This document shows positions 8,139-14,961 of a stretch of 54,483 bases of DNA, piece after piece. Position 1 is the stretch's first letter; every line of letters starts with the position of its first letter. The notes under the pieces were generated by a model, which did not search any database, had not been told where the DNA came from, and was given only the letters and a program-made list of their open reading frames with translations. Position numbers and translations under genes: made by a program. Source of the DNA: Planctomycetaceae bacterium (GTDB lineage Bacteria > Planctomycetota > Planctomycetia > Pirellulales > PALSA-1355); assembly GCA_003153375.1 (NCBI GenBank), contig PLYM01000059.1, forward strand, positions 30,187-84,669. Reading direction: 5' to 3'.

Positions 8139-10577
8139 ATGTTTGGATTGAACCGTAAAGCGTCCAAGAAAAGGCTCCCAGCCGTCAAACGAATATTACC
8201 GATGCGGTTTCACCCGAGACTCGAAGATTTGGAAGACCGGCGGCTGCTCGCGGTGCTGGCCGTGACCACGACGCTCGATGAATTCCAGCCGGCCGTTGTC
8301 ACGCTCGCGCACCGTTTCGGCACCGACGGCAAGCTTTCGCTCCGCGAAGCGATTTATCTGGCCAATCTCAATCCGGGCCCCGATATCGTCAGCGTGCCCA
8401 CCGGAACGTACAAGATCACCATCGCGGGCGACGGCGAAGATGCCGACGCGACAGGTGACTTTGACGTCCTCGATAACCTCACGATCCAGGCCTCTTCGTC
8501 CAGCGCAAAGCCGATCATTGACGGCAACGGGCTGGATCGGGTGTTCAACATTCCCTCCAGTCACAACGGAATCAGCCTGACGCTGAGCGGACTGACCGTC
8601 ACCGGCGGCATTGCCGAAAGGGCCGGCGGCGACGCCGGCAATGGTGGCGGCGTCGACGCCGAGAGCACTGGCAACAAGCTGACTTTCACCAATACGACCA
8701 TCACCGGCAATATTGCCACGAGCCCCGGCAGCGGAGAAGGTGGCGGAGTTTACAATCTGGCCGGCGACATCGTGCTCAACGGCAGCCACGTCGATAACAA
8801 CCATGCGGCCGCCAACGTAAGCGGAGACGGGGGTGGAATCTACCTGGCGGGTGGGCCGGCGGTCCTCAGCATCACCAACAAGAGCACCGTCAACAATAAC
8901 TCGGCATACAACTCTGGTGGCGGGATCGAGGATCTATCCACGAACGCTTTCACGGTCACCGATAGCCAAGTCAACAACAATCACGCCGGGACCGGTGGTG
9001 GTGGCGCGCTCGTCAATTCGCAGATGATCACCATCACCAACAGCTCATTCACTGGAAATACGTCCGGCGGAGACGGCGCTGGCTTGGACGACGACTTCGG
9101 CGGGACGGGAGGCGTCATCACGCTCACCAAGGCCACGTTCTCGACCAACAGCGCCGTGGGCGATGGTGGTGGCATGGAGGCCGATGACTCGCAAGTGATC
9201 ATCTCCGGTAGCACCTTCTCCGGCAATACCGCAGGCGGAAGCGGCGGCGGCATCTTTAATGCGGCGACCGTCTCCGTGACCAACAGTTCCTTCACCACTA
9301 ACACCGCGACCGGCGGAAATGGCGGCGGCATCGTGCAGGGCCTCGCGGGTGATATCACCATCCAATGCAGCACCTTCACCGGAAATTCAGCTCCGAATGC
9401 CGGTATCGACGCCCAGGGAGGCGCCATCTTTGCCGCCAATTCAATGGGCACTAACCTCATTGACGTCGAGAATAGCACCTTGAAGCAAAACAGTGCGGCC
9501 AGCGACGGCGGCGCGATCTACGCCAACGGCAACAAAGTTGTGGTCAACAAGAGCACCTTCGACCATAACACCGCGACCCAGGGCGAAGGAGGCGCGATCG
9601 ACGACGCGCTCGGCGGAATCGTGGTCACCGATAGCTCCTTCACCAACAACACCTCCAAGGCCGATGGCGGCGGCTTTAGCGCCGATGGTGGCGACGTCAG
9701 CGTGACGCGCGGCATCATCTCGGGCAACATCGCCACCAACGGCATGGGAGGCGGCTTCGCCGCCGGGCAGTCGAACACTGGCATCGTGAGCGTCATTGAC
9801 AGCACGATTTGCAACAACACGGCCGGCGGCAACGGCGGCGGCTTCACCGCCGACGGCGCCACGTTGACGATGACCGGCAGCACGGTCAGCAACAACCGCT
9901 CCGGCTCCGAGGGCGGCGGCATCTACATCGTGACCACCGGTGTCAGCCCCGCGACCCCCACGCCGCTGAACTTTACGCCTGGTTCGCTGATCAGCAACTC
10001 GACGATCGGCGCCAACGGCGCACGGCTCAACGGTGGCGGCATCTACTTCAACGGCGGTGGCGACCTGAGCGATCTGAACCTCTACAACGTCACGATTGCT
10101 TTCAATGCCTCCGCCAACGGTGGCGGCGTGTATCACGACACCGTCGGCACGGTCTACGTGGGGAACACGTTGATCGCCGAGAACACCGCCACCAACGGCC
10201 CGGATGTTTTCGGTGCCTTTACCGAGCGTACCAGCGGCGGTTTCGGCGGCTTCAATCTGATCGGAGCCTTGGACGGCAACGCATCCGGCTTCGCCGACGG
10301 CGTGAACGGCGACCAGGTGGGAACCATTGCCACGCCGATCGATCCCAAGCTGGGACCGTTGCAGAACAACGGCGGGTTGACGCAGACCTATGCCCTGTTG
10401 GCCGGCAGCCCGGCGATCGACAAGGCCCTCAACTCGCAGGCCCCGCTTACCGACCAGCGCGGGGTCTCTCGGCCGCAGCCGGCGGGTGGAACGGCCGATA
10501 TCGGAGCCTACGAATATCAGGCCCCGGTTGTCAAAAAGCCGACGCCGTCGCCCCCGAAGAAGGGCGGCTGGTGGTAA
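8139..10577 (+). CDS. Planctomycete extracellular beta-helix protein (CSLREA / choice-of-anchor Q type)
   Basis: An 812-residue secreted protein. The basic N-terminus runs into the Planctomycete-extracellular motif LEDLEDRRLLAV (residues 28-39; Pfam PF07595 type). A KLSLREAI motif (CSLREA-like) near 65-72 follows, then a long right-handed beta-helix built of repeats with GGG(I/F) turns and TxSxFxxNT strands. The end, PQPAGGTADIGAYEYQ, is the choice-of-anchor Q signature, followed by a proline-lysine tail ending GGWW. Such proteins are thought to be exported surface or matrix proteins. The ATG at 8139 is chosen over 8130 because aaaagg is 9 bases before it, and the paralogous relic at 10735 keeps the same spacing. 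It is host-like cargo inside the element. Confidence 0.9.
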   Translation: MFGLNRKASKKRLPAVKRILPMRFHPRLEDLEDRRLLAVLAVTTTLDEFQPAVVTLAHRFGTDGKLSLREAIYLANLNPGPDIVSVPTGTYKITIAGDGEDADATGDFDVLDNLTIQASSSSAKPIIDGNGLDRVFNIPSSHNGISLTLSGLTVTGGIAERAGGDAGNGGGVDAESTGNKLTFTNTTITGNIATSPGSGEGGGVYNLAGDIVLNGSHVDNNHAAANVSGDGGGIYLAGGPAVLSITNKSTVNNNSAYNSGGGIEDLSTNAFTVTDSQVNNNHAGTGGGGALVNSQMITITNSSFTGNTSGGDGAGLDDDFGGTGGVITLTKATFSTNSAVGDGGGMEADDSQVIISGSTFSGNTAGGSGGGIFNAATVSVTNSSFTTNTATGGNGGGIVQGLAGDITIQCSTFTGNSAPNAGIDAQGGAIFAANSMGTNLIDVENSTLKQNSAASDGGAIYANGNKVVVNKSTFDHNTATQGEGGAIDDALGGIVVTDSSFTNNTSKADGGGFSADGGDVSVTRGIISGNIATNGMGGGFAAGQSNTGIVSVIDSTICNNTAGGNGGGFTADGATLTMTGSTVSNNRSGSEGGGIYIVTTGVSPATPTPLNFTPGSLISNSTIGANGARLNGGGIYFNGGGDLSDLNLYNVTIAFNASANGGGVYHDTVGTVYVGNTLIAENTATNGPDVFGAFTERTSGGFGGFNLIGALDGNASGFADGVNGDQVGTIATPIDPKLGPLQNNGGLTQTYALLAGSPAIDKALNSQAPLTDQRGVSRPQPAGGTADIGAYEYQAPVVKKPTPSPPKKGGWW

Positions 10578-10639
10578 TCGTCGAGTGAGATTCGCAGCCA
10601 GCGGCTCCACTGCCGGCTGACGAGTCGTAATCAATCCGA

Positions 10640-10682
10640 CAGCTCGCCCCCAAGCTCGGGCAATGGGGCGAGCTGTTTTTGT
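10640..10682 (+). terminator. Intrinsic terminator of the beta-helix protein gene
   Basis: A perfect 11-bp stem (cagctcgcccc at 10640-10650 with ggggcgagctg at 10665-10675) is followed directly by five T and TGTT. It lies about 60 bases after the stop codon at 10577. Confidence 0.88.
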
Positions 10683-10721
10683 TCTCCTGCGGCGACAGCA
10701 TTCCTCTACCCAGTCAGCACA

Positions 10722-10847
10722 AAAGGATGACACCGTGTTCGGATCGAGTCGCAAAGCATAAAGAAAGAAACGCCCCCCGCCCAAAAGGAACGCTGCCGAT
10801 GCGATTCAGCCCGGGCGTCGAAATGCTGGAAGACCGGCGGCACAGTT
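10722..10847 (+). pseudogene. 5' fragment of a second Planctomycete-extracellular gene
   Basis: A decayed copy of the start of the gene at 8139. The leader aaaaggatgacacc is repeated, followed by GTG TTC GGA in place of ATG TTT GGA, the basic stretch and, after a frameshift, CCGATGCGATTCAGCCCGGG leading to the codons for LEDRR. An in-frame TAA interrupts it at the ninth codon and similarity stops at about 10847, right after the export motif. Only the targeting segment is left. This suggests a tandem paralogue was deleted, or that the export-signal cassette was duplicated. Confidence 0.8.
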
Positions 10848-11152
10848 GACCCCCGGTGAATGCCCCGACACTCCTATTTGAGTGATTCGATAAAGAGAAT
10901 TCAATCCGACGTTCGCCAACCGGGGGCTGTCGCACAATTGGTTCCTTTTCTTTGAGCGATATCCAGTTCCGCGCGTGGATCAACGACGCTCGGCAATTCC
11001 GGTCCGATATTCTCATCTCGCAATTCAAAGTCCCGAGAAGCCGTCAACTTGGGAACCGCCGCGATTGCGAGGGCACGACACCAATCGGCGCCAGCATCGC
11101 GCGGCGAACGGGCTCAGGCAGCGAGGGCCAAGCGGCGACGATTCGGCAGCCG
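10848..11152. other. Non-coding stretch with an integrase-tail-like relic
   Basis: No complete gene. On the minus strand 11086-11144 reads RIVAAWPSLPEPVRRAML, matching the tail motif in the excised-form integrase; it has no start and the frame soon drifts. The rest shows nothing I can assign. Confidence 0.5.
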
Positions 11153-11344
11153 TTATTCAGTCGCAGCGAGGTGCCGTGGCGCTCGCCGCAGGATCATCTT
11201 GATCTTGGCGAGTTCCTTGCACAGACGAACCTGGAGCGAAATGCTAAACGAGGGCTCGATCCGACTGGCGGCTACGGCGTCGAGTTGACGCACTAGCTCT
11301 TGCGCTCGTTTTTCAAGTGCCTCGCGTTCGTGGATACCCAGCAT
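11153..11344 (-). CDS. Small hypothetical protein, helical
   Basis: A 63-residue protein beginning LGIHEREALEKRAQELVRQL, likely helical and possibly coiled-coil, with a basic second half (CKELAKIKMILRRAPRHL). No family is recognised. The ATG at 11344 is chosen, with a GTG three codons earlier (11353) possible; no strong ribosome binding site is seen. It ends just before the tail-motif relic, which is in the +1 frame, so an older, longer protein may have been cut by a frameshift. It is cargo or debris of the element. Confidence 0.45.
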   Translation of the reverse strand: MLGIHEREALEKRAQELVRQLDAVAASRIEPSFSISLQVRLCKELAKIKMILRRAPRHLAATE

Positions 11345-11429
11345 GGCAAACACCTAGAAGGTCATAGGACCGCAGAGCGCAGTCTATCACCATTGGGGCA
11401 GTTCGGGCGTAGGCCGAATGGCATAAAAC

Positions 11430-11456
11430 GAAAAGACCCGCCCTAGACAGGGCGGG
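11430..11456 (-). terminator. Intrinsic terminator after the TIGR03000 gene
   Basis: On the minus strand cccgccct pairs with agggcggg (11437-11444 with 11449-11456) around a four-base loop and is followed by TCTTTTCG. It lies about 185 bases beyond the stop at 11641. Confidence 0.7.
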
Positions 11457-11640
11457 CTGCAAAGTGGCCGGCGGCTGCCCACTAGGAACGCCGGGGTCAC
11501 CCGCAGACATTTAATCAACGAATGAATCGCCGAACCGACATGCCGGTTCGCGCAATACCGGGGCAGCGAATTAGAGCGGGAGAGCGCCCGAATCAGCCGG
11601 GCAAGCCGCTAGAATCCGTGTTGTCGCGCACTCCTGGCGA

Positions 11641-12537
11641 TTAGATGGACTGCGACCGCACGCCAGGCTTTGGCCATGCGCGAAGAACTGTCCGACCTGC
11701 CTGCAATTTGCTCCAGCAGAACACGACGAGGGACGCACCGCCGAGTGACAGCATCATAAGCCAAATCGAGGAATTGCCACGACGATTGAGCGAAATCGGC
11801 TCGGCACGGCGTTCCGCACTTTCCTGCCCGCTGCCCTCACCCGAGACGGTTTGTTCCCCAACTTGTTGCTCGCCGTTCTTCTCGATGACGGCCTGCTTGA
11901 CCTCGTCGCACGGAGTCGACTGGACCGTCGGTACATATTCGCACAGCAAGCCATTGGACTTGGCCCCGTCACCGGACAAACGCCTGCTGGTAGCGACGGT
12001 TTGAGCCTGTGCTTCGCCGTGGCTGAAGTCGAGGTTGGCCGATTGGCCGGCTGTCAGTTGGACCGTTTTGCTTTCCGATATAACCATGCAGTCGCGAACG
12101 CGCTCGACACGCACCGTGTAGTTGTAGTGCAATCCACTCTGTAGATTGCGGGAGAAGAACTGACGATTCTCGCCCCGGCTTGGCGTTGGAAGGTCGTTGA
12201 CGAATACCTTGGCGTCGGCTGGAACTTTAACGGCCAGCAAGGCGTCGCTGCGCAGGGGGCCGTATGTTGGATGATAAGTTTCCTCTGGTGCCGGTGGCGC
12301 AGCCGGAGCCGGATCAGCGGGAGCATTAAATGGATTACCGATGGCCGGTGCCGCCGGGGCCGGAGTCGTCCCGCTGCTTCCGCCGCTAGAACCCCAACCC
12401 CCGCTGGAGCCGTTGGAGCCCCAACCGCCGCCACTCGAACCGCTGCGATGGCGTAAACCGGCATGGGCCGCTTGAACTTCGAGGAGACCGCTCACGACGG
12501 CGAGCACCGAGAGGGTCTTTAAAATAGTTCGCAACAT
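11641..12537 (-). CDS. TIGR03000-domain membrane protein
   Basis: A 298-residue protein with a signal peptide (about 1-26), a Gly/Ser-rich then Pro/Ala-rich linker (about 27-95), and a TIGR03000 domain (about 98-170) marked by LAVKVPADAKVFVNDLPTPS and QFFSRNLQSGLHYNYTVRVE. A long polar stretch follows, then a C-terminal membrane helix (about 254-276) and a basic tail. TIGR03000 is a planctomycete-expanded domain of unknown role, probably beta-sandwich-like and extracytoplasmic. The start at 12537 is preferred because it gives a clean signal peptide; ATGs at 12552 and 12594 are possible. It lies in the cargo half of the element. Confidence 0.85.
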   Translation of the reverse strand: MLRTILKTLSVLAVVSGLLEVQAAHAGLRHRSGSSGGGWGSNGSSGGWGSSGGSSGTTPAPAAPAIGNPFNAPADPAPAAPPAPEETYHPTYGPLRSDALLAVKVPADAKVFVNDLPTPSRGENRQFFSRNLQSGLHYNYTVRVERVRDCMVISESKTVQLTAGQSANLDFSHGEAQAQTVATSRRLSGDGAKSNGLLCEYVPTVQSTPCDEVKQAVIEKNGEQQVGEQTVSGEGSGQESAERRAEPISLNRRGNSSIWLMMLSLGGASLVVFCWSKLQAGRTVLRAWPKPGVRSQSI

Positions 12538-12876
12538 CGACTCGGTTCCCATAGGTCTGATCTTTAGTCCGTCCCTCCCATCCATCGGATTCAAAACTCA
12601 CTGGTTTTCGTCAATATGCGCAATATCGAGCTGAAAAACCGTCGTCGGCGCGCACGGTGCCGAAGAACGGCGTTATCCGATCAGCGGGACTCTTGGTCCG
12701 GCAAACCGGGCCCTAGCTGAGTGACGCGACCATCGCCAATGTGCTCGGGTAGCGAGGGGCCAAACGGCAATGATCAGCGCAACTAAAAACCCGCTCCGAC
12801 CCCAGGAGAGATCAGAGCGGGCGAGCAGTCCATTAGATCGTAGTATCGGCGCAACTAATAACCCGCTCCAGCGGGG
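12538..12876. other. Non-coding stretch with repeat copies and a tail-motif relic
   Basis: It holds a frameshifted minus-strand relic of the integrase-tail motif (about 12733-12778: IIAVWP, then SLPEHIGDG after one extra C). It also holds two near-identical 23-mers, 12774-12796 and 12846-12868 (cagcgcaactaaaaacccgc and its variant), the first of which is part of a terminator. Confidence 0.5.
12785..12821 (-). terminator. Intrinsic terminator after the 12877 gene
   Basis: On the minus strand CCCGCTC (12821-12815) pairs with GAGCGGG (12796-12790), followed by five T (12789-12785). It lies some 55 bases after the stop of the preceding minus-strand gene. Confidence 0.65.
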
Positions 12877-13290
12877 TCAGCGGGCCTGATCGAGAATGCC
12901 GATTGTGCCGGTTATACGAGCTGGGCGATTCAGCGACCGCTCTGACATCCCAAACAGCATGTTTGCCGAGTCGCCGTCACGGCGATAACGGAACCCGCAA
13001 TGAATCGCGGCGGCGATAAAGACGCCATTCGAGACGTATTCGCCGATTTGCAGCTCAACTGTGTGTTTTAGGCCGTAGCTCGTGCGGTGGCGATTCATTG
13101 TCTTGGCGGGCTCTATGGTTGCGAGCCACTCGCAGACCTTCGTACAGATGGCCGAGGATTCGAGAAGCTGCTCTTGTTTTTGGCGTAGTTTTTCTTGGTA
13201 GTCTTCGCCTGGGCTCTCATACAGCCCAACTCCGAAATAGGTTAGTTGTGGAACGCGGTCGATAACCGCAAGAATATCTTCGCGATTCAT
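12877..13290 (-). CDS. Hypothetical protein of planctomycete mobile elements
   Basis: A 137-residue protein starting NREDILAVIDRVPQLTYFGV. It has a helical middle and a distinctive core SYGLKHTVELQIGEYVSNGV, then FIAAAIHCGFRYRR. I recall this core (SYGLKH, YVSNGxFIAAAIxxGF) from planctomycete mobile-element proteins but know no function. The ATG at 13290 is chosen; the frame is open back to a GTG at 13371 that overlaps the stop of the tail-motif relic just upstream. It is the last full gene before the right end of the element. Confidence 0.6.
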   Translation of the reverse strand: MNREDILAVIDRVPQLTYFGVGLYESPGEDYQEKLRQKQEQLLESSAICTKVCEWLATIEPAKTMNRHRTSYGLKHTVELQIGEYVSNGVFIAAAIHCGFRYRRDGDSANMLFGMSERSLNRPARITGTIGILDQAR

Positions 13291-13370
13291 TTTCAAGTCC
13301 GATGTAGTTGGGCACAGGAAACAAGGGGTATCTCGACGCCGTGCCGCACGTCGAGCTGAAGAAGTGGTCA

Positions 13371-13481
13371 CTGGATTAGGGCAAGCATGGCTCGGCGGAT
13401 GGGCTCTGGAAGCGAGGGCCAGGCGGCGGCGATCCTACGGCCTTCTGGCCTAGCGGAAGCGCTCAAGCGGGCACACGAGCC
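13371..13481 (-). pseudogene. Relic of an integrase-type C-terminal tail
   Basis: The minus strand reads GRRIAAAWPSLPEPIRRAML, followed by ALIQ and a stop. It is open for only about 37 codons and lacks a start. The motif is the same as in the excised-form integrase tail and in two further relics at about 11086-11144 and 12733-12778. It is best explained as the remaining end of an earlier gene, possibly an older integrase whose element was replaced. Confidence 0.5.
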
Positions 13482-13559
13482 CGGCTAGGGCCCTTCGGCG
13501 AGGCCGGCGGTCACGGGGCACCCTAAGAGCCCCCCAGAGCCGGGCCGCGCGCGATGGCG

Positions 13560-13727
13560 CTATCCGATTAATGCCAAGATTGCCTTTCGGATTCTCTTGG
13601 GCAGCTTGCCCCATGCGGCGATAATCTTGGCTAAAGCGGGGTCAAGCGCGTCGGATTGCGCGTCACTGTTTTCCTCCCGTCCTGTTTCCTTCGCGTTTTC
13701 CGCTATAGTGCGAGTCCTACCGGGCCT
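13560..13727 (-). other. Displaced integrase C-terminal tail (used in the excised form)
   Basis: From the right att core the minus strand reads RPGRTRT and then about 48 residues ending in AKIIAAWGKLPKRIRKAIL and a few more residues before a stop. The att core codons are in the same frame as in the integrase (AGG CCC GGT AGG ACT CGN). When the two att copies recombine, this segment becomes the 3' end of the integrase gene, replacing the YDQGIMSPLL tail. As placed now the frame opens to a possible start at 13826 in host DNA, but no ribosome binding site supports an 88-residue protein. The AAWxxLPxxIRxAILAL pattern is one I associate with planctomycete integrase ends. Confidence 0.7.
13646..13664 (+). 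repeat. 12-mer, candidate integrase arm-type site (right arm)
   Basis: One complete and one partial copy of gcgcgtcggatt, 46 bases before the right att core. Together with the base before it, the 20-mer agcgcgtcggattgcgcgtc is identical to 1025-1044. The reading frame is different in the two places, so the match is not due to protein conservation. Confidence 0.5.
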
Positions 13728-13728
13728 A
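13711..13728 (+). repeat. attR core (copy of tRNA 3' end)
   Basis: Exact second copy of the 18-bp core at 907-924. No tRNA body precedes it (the base before differs, and no T stem or anticodon arm can be drawn), so this is the displaced end of the target left at the far side of the element. Confidence 0.9.
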
Positions 13729-13872
13729 CTTGAGACGGGTGGCGATTTTCCAATTTGCATGCTCCGCGACTGTGGCGGAGAATTGTAGAGAATTGGCCGC
13801 CAATCGTGGATTGGCGGAGCAAGCACTGATTTAACAGTGGTTCATCTGCGAGCCGTTCGAGTCGCCGTCATC

Positions 13873-14880
13873 ATGAAGCGCCGCCGATTTTCGCTGTTCC
13901 TCGTCGCGCTCGTTCTGGCATCTGCTGCCGCCACGGTGGTCGGCGAGGAAAGATCACCGCGGTTCGTCCTGGAATGGGGGCAACGCGGAGCGGCGCCGGG
14001 GGAGTTCGATTTTCCGATTGGCATCGCCCTCAACCGCGACGACGTGGTGATGGTCACCGATTTTACGAATGCCCGGGTGCAGTCGTTCTCCACCGAGGGC
14101 AAGTTCTTGTCGGCGTTCTCCGTGGCGCCATTTCCGGGCGGAATTGCGCTCGATAAGGATGGCAATGTGTACGTCGCCCACTCGGGCATCCCGCCGTCGC
14201 GCTTCGACGAGCCGCGAAAGCGCGACAAGATCGCGGTTCATGAGCCCACGGGCAAGCTGTTGCGCGAGTGGGGGCGATTTGGCACTGGCGATGGCGAGTT
14301 TGACATGCCGGGTGGAATCGTGATTCGCGATGACCGGGTCTACGTTGCCGATCAGTGCAACCGGCGCATTCAAGTGTTCGACCGCCAGGGAAAGTTTCTG
14401 ACCAAGTGGGGACGCAAGGGATTTGAGCCCGGCGAGTTTGGCGGCAATCCGCATCCCAAGGCGTTTTTCGCGGGCCCCACGTTCCTGGCTTGCGACCGGC
14501 AAGGCAATATCTACACCACCGAGGCTCCGCTGTGCCGAGTGCAAAAATTCACTCCCGACGGCTCCTTCCTGTTGACCTGGGGCGGCAATGAGATTGCCCC
14601 CGGCAAATTCGGCGGCTATTTCACGGCATTTGGCCAAGGGAACATGCGAGGGCCGACCGGAATTTGTTTCGATGCCCAAGGACGGTTGTGGGCCAACTCG
14701 ATCGGCGGGCGGATCCAACAGTTTTCCGACTCGGGAGAATACCTGTCGGGTTTCGGCGAAGAGGGAGCAAAGCCCGGCCAATTCTACGCGCCGCACGGGC
14801 TGGCGATCGACAGCCGAGGGTGCTTGTACATCGTCGATGCCTTCAATCATCGAATTCAGAAATTCGACGTGGCACCCTGA
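13873..14880 (+). CDS. Secreted NHL-repeat protein
   Basis: A 335-residue protein with a signal peptide (KRRRFSLFLVALVLASAAAT) and about six NHL/beta-propeller repeats. Recurring units follow the patterns GEFDFPIGIALN, VYVADQCNRRIQVFD, NIYTTEAPLCRVQKF and GCLYIVDAFNHRIQKFD, separated by WGxxGxxPGEF blades. NHL propellers usually bind proteins, peptides or ligands outside the cell; nothing suggests a catalytic role here. ATG at 13873 is chosen because it starts the signal peptide; the frame is open to 13837. It converges with the exporter gene that ends at 14962. Confidence 0.88.
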   Translation: MKRRRFSLFLVALVLASAAATVVGEERSPRFVLEWGQRGAAPGEFDFPIGIALNRDDVVMVTDFTNARVQSFSTEGKFLSAFSVAPFPGGIALDKDGNVYVAHSGIPPSRFDEPRKRDKIAVHEPTGKLLREWGRFGTGDGEFDMPGGIVIRDDRVYVADQCNRRIQVFDRQGKFLTKWGRKGFEPGEFGGNPHPKAFFAGPTFLACDRQGNIYTTEAPLCRVQKFTPDGSFLLTWGGNEIAPGKFGGYFTAFGQGNMRGPTGICFDAQGRLWANSIGGRIQQFSDSGEYLSGFGEEGAKPGQFYAPHGLAIDSRGCLYIVDAFNHRIQKFDVAP

Positions 14881-14961
14881 AAGGCCGCAGCCAGCGCCGG
14901 CAAGAAACCAGAACGGTTCAACCGCTGGCCATTCAGATGCCCGCAACTCCAGCGACGGTGC

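Larger units (their letters stand above)
13482..13872. other. Right end of the element and host junction
   Basis: It holds the displaced integrase tail (13560-13727), the arm-type repeat and attR. From 13729 to 13872 is host DNA leading into the NHL gene; no promoter could be fixed with confidence. Confidence 0.5.

Noticed and set aside
9441-10784. Long open frame (447 codons) on the minus strand across the beta-helix gene
   Set aside because: It is the shadow of the repeat-rich plus-strand gene, which has family motifs, a ribosome binding site and a terminator. The minus frame has none.
13560-13826. 88-residue protein starting in host DNA at 13826
   Set aside because: The frame only exists because attR joins host sequence to the displaced integrase tail; no ribosome binding site is seen.
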